Under the pieces are notes generated by a model that did not search any database, was not told the DNA's origin, and saw only the letters and a list, made by a program, of their open reading frames with translations. From contig NZ_CANLXP010000002.1 in NCBI RefSeq assembly GCF_947495145.1, positions 124,001-188,000 on the forward strand: a stretch of 64,000 nucleotides of DNA, written 5' to 3'. Source of the DNA: an uncultured Arthrobacter sp. (lineage in GTDB: Bacteria > Actinomycetota > Actinomycetes > Actinomycetales > Micrococcaceae). Below are positions 1-9,475 of the stretch, piece after piece. A program made the position numbers and the translations under genes. Position 1 is the first letter of the stretch. Each line of letters begins with the position of its first letter.

Positions 1-1
1 C

Positions 2-787
2 TACATGGCGCTGGTCAACGGGATGGCTCCCATCTTCGCGCCGGTTATTGGATCCCAACTGCTGGTCATCATGCCCTGGCCCGGTATCTTCTGGTTCCTC
101 GCCGCGTACGGTTTCCTGGTGATCCTCGCGGTCTCCTCGTTCATCATCGAAACGCTGCCGGCGGACCGGCGGAAAGCGTCCTCGTCCACCGCTCTTCAGC
201 GGTATCGCGCGGTGCTGACCGACCGGGTCTTCATCGGGATCCTTCTGGTGGGCGGCATGAACTTCTCCGGCCTGTTCTCCTATCTTTCGGCGTCACCGTT
301 CCTGTTCCAGGACGTCTATGGGCTCGATCCGCAGCAGTACGGTCTGCTCTTCGCCGTGAACTCGCTCGGCATCGTGGCAGCTGTCCAGATCAGCGCACGT
401 ATCGTCCGCCGGGTCGGCCCCCAATGGATCATTGCCTGCGCCACCGCAGCGATGCTGGCAATGGCCCTGCTGATCATCCTCTTCGACTTCCTGGACCTGG
501 GTTTCTGGGGCACGGCGGTTCCGCTCTGGTTCTACATCATGGCCGCAGGCTTCACCTTCCCGTGCGTGCAGGTACTGGCCCTCGCGAATCACGGCGCCCA
601 GGCCGGCACCGCGGCGTCGCTCCTGGGAGCAACAACCTTCGGGCTCGCCGGGATCATCTCGCCGATCGTCGGTGTCCTGGGAATTGCCTCGGCAACGCCC
701 ATGGCCGCGGTCATGGCAGTCTGCATCGGCCTCGGAATCGTGTTCCTGTGGACGATTGTCCGGCCGAGGACTGTGCCCGCAATCTAG
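2..787 (+). CDS. MFS multidrug exporter, Bcr/CflA-like (5' end outside window)
   Basis: The reading frame is open at the left edge, so this is the C-terminal part (about 261 residues) of a larger protein. It is strongly hydrophobic with roughly seven or eight predicted membrane segments. Near its start it reads NGMAPIFAPVIGSQLL followed by W..IFWFLA, which matches the motif-C region of the DHA1 drug:H+ antiporters of the Bcr/CflA type (family knowledge). It would be an inner-membrane proton-driven exporter; the substrate cannot be read from the sequence. It converges on the next gene, and the two genes share the stop palindrome CTAG at 784-787. Confidence 0.8.
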   Translation, partial: YMALVNGMAPIFAPVIGSQLLVIMPWPGIFWFLAAYGFLVILAVSSFIIETLPADRRKASSSTALQRYRAVLTDRVFIGILLVGGMNFSGLFSYLSASPFLFQDVYGLDPQQYGLLFAVNSLGIVAAVQISARIVRRVGPQWIIACATAAMLAMALLIILFDFLDLGFWGTAVPLWFYIMAAGFTFPCVQVLALANHGAQAGTAASLLGATTFGLAGIISPIVGVLGIASATPMAAVMAVCIGLGIVFLWTIVRPRTVPAI

Positions 788-2277
788 CCCTTATGGATCG
801 AGGGCGTCTGGCCCGCCCGCTCCGCCCTTCGCGTGATGTTGCGCGCCATCGACGAGAACACCACCCCGTGGAACGGCAGCACGCCCAGCCAGTACAGCCT
901 GCCGGCCAGCCCTTTGGGGAAGAAGATGGCGCGCTGACGGTATTCGCTGGCATCGCCGTCGGGCACTACTGACAGCTCAAGCCAGGCACGGCCTGGAAGT
1001 TTCATCTCCGCCCTCAGGCGGAGCTTCTCGCCGCGCACCAGCTCTTCGACGCGCCAGAAGTCCAGTGCCTCCCCCGCCATCAGCTCGGATGAATGCCGGC
1101 GTCCCCGGCGTAGGCCGACCCCGCCCGCGAGCTTGTCCAGCCAACCGCGTGCGGCCCAGGCGACGGGCCAGGAGTACCAGCCGTTTTCCCCGCCGATGCC
1201 TTCGATCACCGTCCAGACCGCAGGGGCGGGTGCGCTGGAACGGAAGGTCCGCTCATCCTTGTAGACCGCGTGGCCGGCCCACTGCGGGTCCGAGGGAAGC
1301 GGGTCCGCAACTGCGTCGCGCTGTGAAGCTCCCGCCCAGCTCGTTTCCACTTCCCCGGCGCTCATCTTGTTCAGCGCCAGGCCGACGGCGGTGCGGTAGT
1401 CGGTGAACCCGCCCTCCGGTTGCGGCAGATAGTCGTTGATGTCCGCTTCGGCGGTGACGGCGTCGTGCTGGAGGGATTCAATCAGCGGCATCGCCATGGC
1501 TCGCGGGATTGGCGTGACCAGATTCACCCAGTGCCCGGCCAGGCGCGGGGTGAGGACAGGCAGCGCCAGCACGGTCCGCTGGGGCAGGCCGGCGGCTTCT
1601 GCGTAGCGCTTCATCATGTCCGCGTAGGTGAGCACGTCGCCGGAGCCGATGTCGAAGGTGCGGTTGAGTCCCTCCGGAAGATCCAGCGCGCCGAGGAGGT
1701 AGGAGATGACGTCCCGCACGGCGATCGGTTCAATGCGGTTCAGTACCCACTTCGGCGCAGGCATCACCGGCAGGACGTCGGCCAGATGCCGAATCATCTC
1801 GAACGATGCGGAGCCGGATCCGATCACCACGCCGGCTTGGAATGCGATGGTGGGAACGCCTGAGGCCAGCAGCGCTTCGCCCACTGCTACGCGGGAGCGC
1901 ATGTGGGTTGAGAGTTTCACGCCCTCCGGGTGGAGGCCGCCGAGGTAGACGATGCGGCGTACGGAAGCCTGCGCGGCAGCCGTGGCGACGGTCGATGCGA
2001 TGTGCGCTTCCCGCTCCTCGAAGCCGCGTCCGGATCCCATTGAGTGGACGAGGTAGTAGAGCGTGGAAACGCCCTCACATGCTCGGCGCATGGTTTCGGC
2101 GTCCTTGAGGTCGCCTTCGACGACCTCCACCTGTGGCGCCCAGGGCACATCCCGCAGCTTCTGGGGCGAACGCACCACAACCCGAACCCGGCGGCCGTCT
2201 TCCACCAGCCGCGAAACGAGACGGCCTCCGATGTATCCGGTGGCGCCCGTTACGAGGACAAGATCGTCTTTGCTCAT
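784..2277 (-). CDS. SDR/NmrA-like NAD(P)-binding protein with C-terminal DUF2867-type domain
   Basis: The product has 497 residues. It opens with a Rossmann fold carrying the dinucleotide motif GATGYIGGRLVSRL at about residues 11-24, as in atypical short-chain dehydrogenases and NmrA-like proteins. The N-terminal 300 residues look like an extended SDR (YYLVHSMGSG, and a long-range IGSGDVLTYADM segment). The last 150 residues are Trp-rich and resemble the DUF2867 extension seen in actinobacterial and cyanobacterial SDR proteins. Substrate and reaction are unknown. The ATG start at 2277 follows a short leader; the gene is a single transcription unit that converges on the MFS gene. Confidence 0.8.
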   Translation of the reverse strand: MSKDDLVLVTGATGYIGGRLVSRLVEDGRRVRVVVRSPQKLRDVPWAPQVEVVEGDLKDAETMRRACEGVSTLYYLVHSMGSGRGFEEREAHIASTVATAAAQASVRRIVYLGGLHPEGVKLSTHMRSRVAVGEALLASGVPTIAFQAGVVIGSGSASFEMIRHLADVLPVMPAPKWVLNRIEPIAVRDVISYLLGALDLPEGLNRTFDIGSGDVLTYADMMKRYAEAAGLPQRTVLALPVLTPRLAGHWVNLVTPIPRAMAMPLIESLQHDAVTAEADINDYLPQPEGGFTDYRTAVGLALNKMSAGEVETSWAGASQRDAVADPLPSDPQWAGHAVYKDERTFRSSAPAPAVWTVIEGIGGENGWYSWPVAWAARGWLDKLAGGVGLRRGRRHSSELMAGEALDFWRVEELVRGEKLRLRAEMKLPGRAWLELSVVPDGDASEYRQRAIFFPKGLAGRLYWLGVLPFHGVVFSSMARNITRRAERAGQTPSIHKG

Positions 2278-2329
2278 AGAGAAAGGTTAGTGCTCCACCC
2301 TGAACGTGCAGTGGGCGTAGAGAGAAGAA

Positions 2330-2365
2330 AGGCTCCTGACCGGCGAAACCGCAGGTCAGGAGCCT
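2330..2365 (-). terminator. Rho-independent terminator after tRNA-Asn
   Basis: A perfect 12-bp inverted repeat (2330-2341 with 2354-2365, 12-nt loop) lies just downstream of the tRNA on the minus strand. It is followed there by TTTCTTCTC, a typical T-rich tail. Confidence 0.85.
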
Positions 2366-2370
2366 ATTTG

Positions 2371-2443
2371 CTCCCCCGACTGGACTTGAACCAGTAACCC
2401 TTCGATTAACAGTCGAATGCTCTGCCAATTGAGCTACGGGGGA
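2371..2443 (-). tRNA. tRNA-Asn (anticodon GTT)
   Basis: Read on the minus strand, the 73-nt sequence folds as a cloverleaf. The acceptor TCCCCCG pairs with CGGGGGA, the D-arm holds AGCTCAATTGGCAGAGC, the anticodon loop is CTGTTAA with anticodon GTT, and the T-arm contains GGTTCAAGTCC. The discriminator base is G. The 3' CCA is not encoded, as the DNA continues CAA. It stands alone upstream of its own terminator. Confidence 0.97.
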
Positions 2444-2498
2444 AAGCAGCAGATACAACTTTACATAGGAAGAGCGACGAAGTGAAATTGGCTCGTCG

Positions 2499-4481
2499 CT
2501 AGTCGGAGCGCAGCGCGCGGCGTTCCATTTCGAGCTCCATCAACTCCCGGTTGAGCTGCTGAAACAGGGACGGGTCCGCCGCCGGTTCAAGCCGCTGCAG
2601 GGCGCTCAGCTTCTCAGCTTTCAACCGCGTGATCCGTAGCTCCGAAAGCCTGTTGAGAATGTCCCTGCAGTACAAAACCAGAGCGTCGGCGTCCTTCGCC
2701 GGCAGCGGGGTTACCGCAAGCTCGCTCACATAGCCCCGCAGCATCTCGGGAACCTCCTGACGTACCCGCTCCACCCAGTTCGATGCAGCGCCCGGCCCGT
2801 CCGTCCCACCGGTGCCGGCAGCCCGGACCGCATCGTGCAGCGCGGCGTACGCGGGGACCGAGAACCGCGAGTCAGCGAACCGTTCCCACTGGCTCTTGTC
2901 CAGCAGCTGCGGATACTGCAGGACCACCTCGAGCGCCTCTCGTTCCATGCGCGCAACAGGATCACGCGGATCGGGGCGGCGGAACTGCGGCACTTCTTCG
3001 ACCGGTTCACGCTCGTTACTCGCCCCCTGCCCGCCCTGTCGGCGCTGTGGGTCCTGTGAGTGCTGTGGGTGCTGCGAGTGCTGTGGGTTCTTTTGGTTCT
3101 GCGCACCCTGCTGCCCATCCTGCGCCGGCTGCGCCGCACGCTTCGCGGCGGAGGTTACGGCACGCGCCACCTGATCCTCGCCGACGAACTGCATCCCGAG
3201 CCAGCGGGAAAGCTCCCGGGTGTAGACGGATCGCAGGGAAACATCGCGGATATTCGCCACGATCGGTGCAGCGTGCCGGAGGGCCTTCATCTGCCCCTCG
3301 CCGGTGGAGAGATCGAACTGGTCAAAGGATGCCTTGATGGCAAACTCGAACAGCGGACGGCGCGTGCTGATGAGGTCCTGCACCGCCTGGCCCCCCGCCG
3401 TCTGCCGGAGCTCGCAGGGGTCGGCGCCGCCGGCACCGACCGCGACATACGTTTGCGCGTTGAACCGCTGATCTTCCTCGAAAGCCCGCAGGGCCGCCTT
3501 CTGACCGGCCGCATCGCCGTCGAAGGTGAAGACGACCTCCCCGCCGGTGCCGTCATCCGAGAGGAGCCGCCGCGCGATCTTGATGTGCTCGGCACCGAAG
3601 GCCGTACCGCAGGTAGCGACGGCGGTGCCCACGCCTGCCAGGTGGCACGCCATGACGTCGGTGTAGCCCTCCACCACTACGAGCTGCCGGGATTTCGCGA
3701 TCTCCCGTTTCGCCAGGTCGATTCCGTAGAGCACCTGCGACTTCTTGTAGAGGGTGGTCTCCGGGGTGTTCAGGTACTTCGGGCCGGGGTCATCCTCGTA
3801 CAGCTTGCGGGCGCCGAATCCGACGGTGTCACCGGTGATGTCCCGGATAGGCCACATCAACCTGCCGCGGAAGCGGTCGTAGAGCCGGCCGGCGTTGTTG
3901 GAGGAGACGCTGAACATCCCGGTCAGTTTCAGCTCATCCAGCAGAAAGCCACGGCCGGTCAGGTGGTTGAGCAACCCGTCCCAGCCCTGGGGTGCATAGC
4001 CGACTCCGAACTGCTCCGCAGCCGCCCGGTCAAAGCCTCGCTCCTGCAGGAAAGCACGCCCCGTCGCCGCCTCCATGGTGAGCAGCTGGTCGCGGTAAAA
4101 CTCCGCTGCGATCTTGTGGGCGTCCAGAAGCCGCTGCCGCTTGCCGGCGTCCTCACGGCGAGGACCGGTCCCCCCGTCCTCATAGCGCAGCTCGAAACCG
4201 ATCCGCGCCGCCAGCTTTTCAACGGTTTCAGCGAACGATGTGTGGTCCATTTTCTGCACGAAGGAAATGACGTCACCGCCCTCGCCGCACCCGAAGCAGT
4301 GGTAGGAGCCCATATGCGGACGGACATGGAACGACGGCGACCGCTCATCGTGGAAGGGACACAGGCCCTTCCAGGACCCGACGCCGGCGGATTTCAGGGT
4401 GACGTAGCCGTCCACCACTTCCTTGATGTCAGTGCGCTGGCGAACCTCATCGATATCTTCACGCTTGATGAGTCCGGCCAT
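2499..4481 (-). CDS. dnaG: DNA primase DnaG
   Basis: DnaG makes RNA primers at the replication fork together with the DnaB helicase. The 660-residue protein has the N-terminal zinc-binding domain with Cys41, His44, Cys62 and Cys65 (CPFHDERSPSF and CFGCGEGGD). The catalytic core and Toprim domain follow, with VVVEGYTDVMA and FTFDGDAAG carrying the acidic metal ligands. The C-terminal third is the helicase-binding region. Between the core and the C-terminal domain is a Gln/His/Asn-rich linker (around residues 445-480) built from short degenerate repeats of the QHSQ type. It is the last gene of a dusB-dgt-dnaG operon and begins 63 bp after dgt. The ATG at 4481 has only a weak ribosome-binding site. 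Confidence 0.96.
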   Translation of the reverse strand: MAGLIKREDIDEVRQRTDIKEVVDGYVTLKSAGVGSWKGLCPFHDERSPSFHVRPHMGSYHCFGCGEGGDVISFVQKMDHTSFAETVEKLAARIGFELRYEDGGTGPRREDAGKRQRLLDAHKIAAEFYRDQLLTMEAATGRAFLQERGFDRAAAEQFGVGYAPQGWDGLLNHLTGRGFLLDELKLTGMFSVSSNNAGRLYDRFRGRLMWPIRDITGDTVGFGARKLYEDDPGPKYLNTPETTLYKKSQVLYGIDLAKREIAKSRQLVVVEGYTDVMACHLAGVGTAVATCGTAFGAEHIKIARRLLSDDGTGGEVVFTFDGDAAGQKAALRAFEEDQRFNAQTYVAVGAGGADPCELRQTAGGQAVQDLISTRRPLFEFAIKASFDQFDLSTGEGQMKALRHAAPIVANIRDVSLRSVYTRELSRWLGMQFVGEDQVARAVTSAAKRAAQPAQDGQQGAQNQKNPQHSQHPQHSQDPQRRQGGQGASNEREPVEEVPQFRRPDPRDPVARMEREALEVVLQYPQLLDKSQWERFADSRFSVPAYAALHDAVRAAGTGGTDGPGAASNWVERVRQEVPEMLRGYVSELAVTPLPAKDADALVLYCRDILNRLSELRITRLKAEKLSALQRLEPAADPSLFQQLNRELMELEMERRALRSD

Positions 4482-4544
4482 GCCATCCAGTCTAGTGTCG
4501 GGTCTTCGATCACGCCGTCCGATCGTTTCGCCCTGTGAATACCC

Positions 4545-5861
4545 CTACCAGAGCGCAGGAACGGGCCCGACGACCCTCTCATGCAGGGCGAGCGCGGAAG
4601 CGTCCGTGAGGGACGCGACCTGGTCGATCACCACGCGGAGGCGGGCGTCGTCGTCGTCGGCCTGGCGCCAATCGGAGGCGAACATCGGCTCCAGGTAGCG
4701 GTCCCCTGCAGCGGCCATCTGCTGCACGAGGGAAGACAGCACCTCACGCTGGCGCTCGTAGATGGGCTGGCGGTGGACGCTCGTCATCACATATGTGGTG
4801 GCAAGCCCCTTCATGACCGCGATCTCGGTGACCGTGTCTTCGGGAACCACCATTTCCGCGGCGTACCGGGTGAGGGGGGCCGTGCCATAAATGCCGCGGG
4901 TGGTCTCCAGTGCGCTGAGACAGAAGCGACCGATCAGCTGGCTGGTCATGTTCTTCAGCGCGGCCATTGCCCTGCGGCTGCCGTCCGCCTCGCGCACCCA
5001 CACGTCCGTCGCTTCCAACCGCGCGAGCGCGGCGTCGACGGCGGCCGGCTCGGAATGCGGCAGATACCACTGCTGCGTGTACCCGACGACGCGGGCGCGC
5101 TGGTCCGGGTTGTCCATCCACTTGAGCTGGAAGTGCCCGGCGACGATCGCATCCTCGACGTCGTGGACCGAGTAGGAAATGTCGTCGGCGAGGTCCATTA
5201 CCTGCGCTTCGAGGCAGGACCGACCGGCCGGAGCCCCCTGCCGCAGCCAGGCGAAGACGGGCAGGTCATCCTCATAGGCGCCGAACTTCGAGGTCCGGTG
5301 CCCGTGAATGACCGGAGCGTCCAGCGCTGTCCACGGATATTTGCAGGCGGCGTCGAGACTGGCGCGTGTGAGGTTGAGCCCCGCCGGCTCGCCGTCGTCG
5401 CGGATAACCTTCGGCTCGAGCCGGGTCAGCAGCCGAAGGGTCTGGGCGTTGCCTTCGAAACCGCCGATGGAGTGCGCCAGGTCGTTCAGCGTGGCCTCGC
5501 CGTTGTGTCCGAACGGCGGGTGGCCCAGATCGTGTGAAAGGCAGGCCGCGTCCACAATGTCGGGGTCGCAGCCGAGGGAGCGTCCCAGCTCGCGCCCCAC
5601 CTGGGCAACCTCGAGGCTGTGGGTCAGCCGGGTCCGCACGAAGTCGTCCGTATCGGGGGCAACGACCTGCGTCTTTGCGCCGAGCCGTCTCAGCGCCGAG
5701 GAGTGCAGTACGCGTGCACGATCACGTTCGAAGTGCGTGCGGTGAAGGCTTTTGGGCGCCTCATCAACCCATCGCTGCATGTCCGCGTCTGTGTAGCCCG
5801 GCGTGACCGGCGCCTGGTTGCCTCCGGTTTGATTGTGCACGTGCTCCCCTGCCCTATCCAC
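4545..5861 (-). CDS. dgt: Deoxyguanosinetriphosphate triphosphohydrolase-like protein
   Basis: This is an HD-superfamily dNTPase, which hydrolyses dGTP or other dNTPs to the nucleoside and triphosphate. The 438-residue protein has the metal-binding pattern H...HD...D: RTRLTHSLEVAQ followed by CLSHDLGHPPFGHNGE, then VMDLADDISYSVHDVEDA. The N-terminal YTDADMQRWVDEAPK and RARVLHSSALRRL are typical of the actinobacterial Dgt group. The annotated GTG start overlaps the dusB stop by 8 bp. A second GTG at 5840, behind GGGGAG and 13 nt after that stop, is an equally plausible start. Operon position between dusB and dnaG supports a replication and nucleotide-pool role. Confidence 0.93.
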   Translation of the reverse strand: MDRAGEHVHNQTGGNQAPVTPGYTDADMQRWVDEAPKSLHRTHFERDRARVLHSSALRRLGAKTQVVAPDTDDFVRTRLTHSLEVAQVGRELGRSLGCDPDIVDAACLSHDLGHPPFGHNGEATLNDLAHSIGGFEGNAQTLRLLTRLEPKVIRDDGEPAGLNLTRASLDAACKYPWTALDAPVIHGHRTSKFGAYEDDLPVFAWLRQGAPAGRSCLEAQVMDLADDISYSVHDVEDAIVAGHFQLKWMDNPDQRARVVGYTQQWYLPHSEPAAVDAALARLEATDVWVREADGSRRAMAALKNMTSQLIGRFCLSALETTRGIYGTAPLTRYAAEMVVPEDTVTEIAVMKGLATTYVMTSVHRQPIYERQREVLSSLVQQMAAAGDRYLEPMFASDWRQADDDDARLRVVIDQVASLTDASALALHERVVGPVPALW

Positions 5862-7032
5862 CGGATACGTCGACTTCCGCAGCCGCGATGTCTGCCTGCT
5901 GCTCGGGGTTCAGTTGGCGTGCCTCGAGCCACCGTTCGGGGAGCGCGGTGCGCTTGGGCGAACCGGCCCGGCCGCGCGGGCCCTCGGCGTCGGCTCCCGG
6001 ATACGGGGACGTGCGGTCCAGCTGGTCCAGCAGGCCGCGCAGCACCTCGAGGGTGGGCACCGTGGCGAGCGCGGCCCGCAGATCTCCACCCACCACGTAG
6101 CCCTTGAAATACCAGGCCATGTGCTTGCGGATATCCCGCAGCGCCATCATCTCGTTGCCGAAGGTGTCCACCAGCAGTTCCGCGTGCCGGTACACGGTGT
6201 CCGCAACCTGCCCGAGCCCGGGCTGATGGCGTTCATCCTTGCCCTCGAAGGCGTTGACCAGATCACCGAAGAGCCAGGGCCTGCCCTGGCATCCACGGCC
6301 AATAACGACGCCGTCAACACCGGTCTGGTTGACCATGCGGACCGCGTCTTCCGCACTCCAGATGTCGCCGTTGCCCAGTACCGGGATGTCCGGCAAGGCT
6401 TCGCGCAGCTCAGCGATTGCGTTCCAGTCGGCCTTGCCGGAGTAGAACTGCGACGCGGTGCGTCCATGCAGTGCGACGGCGGCTACCCCGGCGTCGCGCG
6501 CGATTTTGCCTGCTTCGCGGAAGGTCAGATGATCGTCGTCGATGCCCTTGCGCATCTTGATGGTGAGCGGGATGTTCCCGCGTGCTGCTTCCCGCACGGC
6601 CGTCTGGACGATGCCGGTGAAAAGGTCGAGCTTCCAGGGCAGCGCCGCTCCGCCGCCCTTACGTGTGACCTTGGGAACGGGACAGCCGAAGTTGAGGTCT
6701 ATGTGGTCGGCGCGGTCTTCCTCCACGAGGATGCGGACGGCGGCGCCGACGGTCTTCGGATCCACCCCGTACAGCTGGACGGAGCGCACCTTTTCATCCT
6801 CGTCGTGCGAGATGATGCGCAGGGATTCCGGGTTGCGCTCAACGAGGGCGCGGGACGTCACCATCTCCGAGACGTACAGTCCGCCGCCGTACTCGCGGCA
6901 TAGCCGCCGGAATGCAGTGTTGGTGATGCCGGCCATCGGAGCGAGAACCACGGGGGTGTTGACGGTGATGCCGCCCAGGCGCAGCGGCGGAAGGTCAAGC
7001 CGCGTGGCGGTGGTTGTTGATGCAATGCTCAC
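5854..7032 (-). CDS. dusB: tRNA-dihydrouridine synthase (DusB family)
   Basis: Dus enzymes use FMN and NADPH to reduce specific uridines in tRNA. The 392-residue TIM-barrel protein shows the N-terminal PVVLAPMAGITNTAFR, the active-site NFGCPVPKVTRKGGGAAL with the catalytic Cys, KMRKGID, the HGRTASQFYSGKADW segment and the FMN-binding GNGDIW and GRGCQGRPW motifs. It is the first gene of the dusB-dgt-dnaG operon. The GTG start at 7032 is preceded by GGATGG. Confidence 0.95.
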   Translation of the reverse strand: MSIASTTTATRLDLPPLRLGGITVNTPVVLAPMAGITNTAFRRLCREYGGGLYVSEMVTSRALVERNPESLRIISHDEDEKVRSVQLYGVDPKTVGAAVRILVEEDRADHIDLNFGCPVPKVTRKGGGAALPWKLDLFTGIVQTAVREAARGNIPLTIKMRKGIDDDHLTFREAGKIARDAGVAAVALHGRTASQFYSGKADWNAIAELREALPDIPVLGNGDIWSAEDAVRMVNQTGVDGVVIGRGCQGRPWLFGDLVNAFEGKDERHQPGLGQVADTVYRHAELLVDTFGNEMMALRDIRKHMAWYFKGYVVGGDLRAALATVPTLEVLRGLLDQLDRTSPYPGADAEGPRGRAGSPKRTALPERWLEARQLNPEQQADIAAAEVDVSGG

Positions 7033-7121
7033 CCATCCATTGTCGCAAGGCGGGGCAAATCGAGGGGCAGTCCCCCAACGATCCGCTGGTTGCGTGCGTC
7101 ATGGGGTCGAAACCGGCACCG

Positions 7122-8525
7122 TCAGCCCTGCCTCTGCTCACGCAACTCCCTGCGGCTCGGCAGCGCGCCCTCCGTAACCTGCCCGGCGGGTATTTCCGCG
7201 GCCGGTGCGCCCTGCACCTCCTCGGCGGCGAGCGCGGCCGGGGTGGGTGCGTCGTCGTGCTGGTTCCCGGAACTGCCTGAACCGGTCCCCTGGCCGACCA
7301 CCTTCACCACCAGCACCGCGATCAGCGTGGTGACCGGGATCGCCAGAACCAGCCCGATCGATCCGACCAGGGTACGCACCACTTCCTCGGCGAGTTCGCC
7401 GCTGGTCAGGGTGCTGACCAGCGAACTGTCCTGTAATGACACCAGGATCAGCAGCGGCAGGGCGGCGCCGGCGTAGGCAAAGGCGATCGTGTAGACGGTC
7501 GAGGCAATATGGTCGCGGCCGATGCGCATCGCGCCCGTGAAAAGGCGCCGCGTGGACGTCCCGGGAGCCAGCTCGTAGAGTTCCCAGACCGCCGAGGACT
7601 GGGTGATCGTCACATCGTTGAGCACGCCCAGCCCGGAGATGATGAGTCCGCAGAGGATGATTCCGGAGAGCGATACCTCCGGCGCGGCGTTGATCAGCGC
7701 ACTGGAACTGTCGTTACCGACGCCGGTGAGATTGGCCGTGTCGGTTGACCACGCGGCCAGCAGCGCCGTGATTGCGAGCCCGAAGATTGTCCCGAGCAGC
7801 GCCGTCGAGGTGCGCGCAGAGAACCCGTGCGCGAAGTAAAGGACCCCGAACATGATGACCACGGAGCCCACCAGTCCCAGCAGCAGCGGCGGCTTGCCTT
7901 CCACCAGGCCCGGCAGCATGAACTGCGCCAGCACAAAGAGTGCTCCGACCAGCCCGATGATTGCCCGCAGTCCCCGCCACCGCGCAACAGAGACAACGAC
8001 GACGGCGTACAGCACCGCGAGCGCAGCCACCGGGAGGGTGCGGACGAAATCGACGAAGATGTACGGCGCGCCGGCACCGCTGATGACGCCTTCAAGATTG
8101 AGGTACCGGATCGAATCGCCCGGCTCGACCTGTCCGGAGCGGGCGATCTCCGGATTCAGTTCGACTGGCACAGCTGAACCGCCCGCGTCGGGCTGCGTGT
8201 AGGCAACGAGGCACTGCTGGGCTTCGCCGCCCGCGTCGACAGTCGGCTGCGAAGACGGGCAGTCCTCCAGGAGCACGCGCTGCACCGTTCCCACATCCAT
8301 CGACGTGCCGGGCGCGGTTGCGAGCGGGTTGGCCACGGCGATACCGGACCTGTCCCCGCTTGGCCACAGCAACATCATGGCGACGAGCGTGATCACGCCG
8401 AGCGGAACGAGGATGGCAGCCAGGAGCAGGTTCGCCCGCCTGCGCGTTCCCCTCACGGCAGCGTTCTGCTCTGGTCCGGGCGGCGAAGCGGCCGCCGCCG
8501 ACGCGTGGATGTGGCTGTGGCCCAC
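7122..8525 (-). CDS. YibE/F family integral membrane protein
   Basis: The 467-residue protein has a His-containing cytoplasmic N-terminus (GHSHIHAS), one membrane segment near residue 40, an extracellular loop with two Cys, and then about seven membrane segments. This layout and the conserved segments VVVSVARWRGLRAIIGL and ALLGTIFGLAITALLA match the YibE/F family, whose biochemical role is unknown. The start is GTG at 8525, after AAGGGAAG. It is transcribed divergently from the alpha/beta hydrolase at 8672. Confidence 0.85.
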   Translation of the reverse strand: MGHSHIHASAAAASPPGPEQNAAVRGTRRRANLLLAAILVPLGVITLVAMMLLWPSGDRSGIAVANPLATAPGTSMDVGTVQRVLLEDCPSSQPTVDAGGEAQQCLVAYTQPDAGGSAVPVELNPEIARSGQVEPGDSIRYLNLEGVISGAGAPYIFVDFVRTLPVAALAVLYAVVVVSVARWRGLRAIIGLVGALFVLAQFMLPGLVEGKPPLLLGLVGSVVIMFGVLYFAHGFSARTSTALLGTIFGLAITALLAAWSTDTANLTGVGNDSSSALINAAPEVSLSGIILCGLIISGLGVLNDVTITQSSAVWELYELAPGTSTRRLFTGAMRIGRDHIASTVYTIAFAYAGAALPLLILVSLQDSSLVSTLTSGELAEEVVRTLVGSIGLVLAIPVTTLIAVLVVKVVGQGTGSGSSGNQHDDAPTPAALAAEEVQGAPAAEIPAGQVTEGALPSRRELREQRQG

Positions 8526-8671
8526 TCATCTTCCCTTGCTGTTGCTGTACTACTGGCAGGATGGATCGAGGGACCCGCGGTGGGATCCCCTGAGGATTCT
8601 ACGCAGGCGCATGGCTGGAGCCGGCAGGCGGCCCAGGCGTTGTGGATGCAGGTTGATTGAACGGAGGGCGC

Positions 8672-9427
8672 ATGGCGAAGGAACGGTTCAGCGAGACTGA
8701 CGGGAATCCGGCAAACGCGATCGCGCATGAGCCGGCGGTGACGGTGCGCCCGGCCGCCGCCGAAGTCCGCGGCGTTGTGCTGGTGCTGCACGGCGGCCGT
8801 GCGAACAGCTTCGAGCCGGTGCGGTCCCGGCACCTGAGCCCGGCTCGCATGGTTCCGATCGCCCGGTTGCTGCACTCCTGGGGGTCTCCAGCCGGCCTCG
8901 AAACGTGGAGCCTGCGCAACCGCGTGCGTGGCTGGAACGGTGAGCATATGTCGCCGCTCCACGATGCCAGATGGGCGCTGGAGCAGATCCGGGAACGTTC
9001 CCCCGATCTTCCCGTATACCTGCTGGGCCACTCAATGGGCGGTCTCACCGCCCTGTGCGTAGCGGATGATCCGCAGGTGCGCGCCGTCGTCGCCCTGGCA
9101 CCGTGGGTGGACAGCACAACGCCCGTGCAGCAGGTGGCCGGGCGGCGGGTCCTGATTGTCCACGGCGACGCTGACCGCTGGACCTCTCCCCGGCAGTCGC
9201 TGCGGTATGCGCAGCGGATTGCACCGATTGCCGACGACGTCCGTTACGTCACCCTCGCCGGTGCCGGCCACTTCATGTTCACAAAACTGCCCCTGTGGCA
9301 CGAACTCAGTGCCTCCTACCTGCTTGACAGTTTCTCCCGCGATACCGGCGCCCCTGTGGATCCCAGGCGCCTGCGGCGCGCTGCACATGTGATCGCGCAG
9401 CCCTCGCCGCTTGGTATGACGCTGTGA
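8672..9427 (+). CDS. Alpha/beta hydrolase (serine esterase/lipase-like)
   Basis: The 251-residue protein has the alpha/beta hydrolase fold. The oxyanion region is VLVLHGGRA, the nucleophile elbow is LLGHSMGGL, the acid is in VHGDADRWTSP and the catalytic His is in AGAGHFMF. The substrate cannot be inferred. I chose ATG 8672 because GGAGGG lies just upstream (8663-8668); an in-frame TTG at 8657 overlaps that site and is less likely. The acyltransferase at 9476 follows at short distance on the same strand, so lipid-related co-function is possible but not shown. Confidence 0.8.
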   Translation: MAKERFSETDGNPANAIAHEPAVTVRPAAAEVRGVVLVLHGGRANSFEPVRSRHLSPARMVPIARLLHSWGSPAGLETWSLRNRVRGWNGEHMSPLHDARWALEQIRERSPDLPVYLLGHSMGGLTALCVADDPQVRAVVALAPWVDSTTPVQQVAGRRVLIVHGDADRWTSPRQSLRYAQRIAPIADDVRYVTLAGAGHFMFTKLPLWHELSASYLLDSFSRDTGAPVDPRRLRRAAHVIAQPSPLGMTL

Positions 9428-9475
9428 TCCCCTTCTCACTGCGGTGCAGCTCCAGGCCGTGCAGTTCCGGACAAG

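Noticed and set aside
3060-4538. Long open frame antisense to dnaG (492 codons)
   Set aside because: It is the mirror of a GC-rich gene with strong codon bias, has no ribosome-binding site and no recognisable domain. Similar frames opposite glyS, hutF and the EssC gene are rejected for the same reason.
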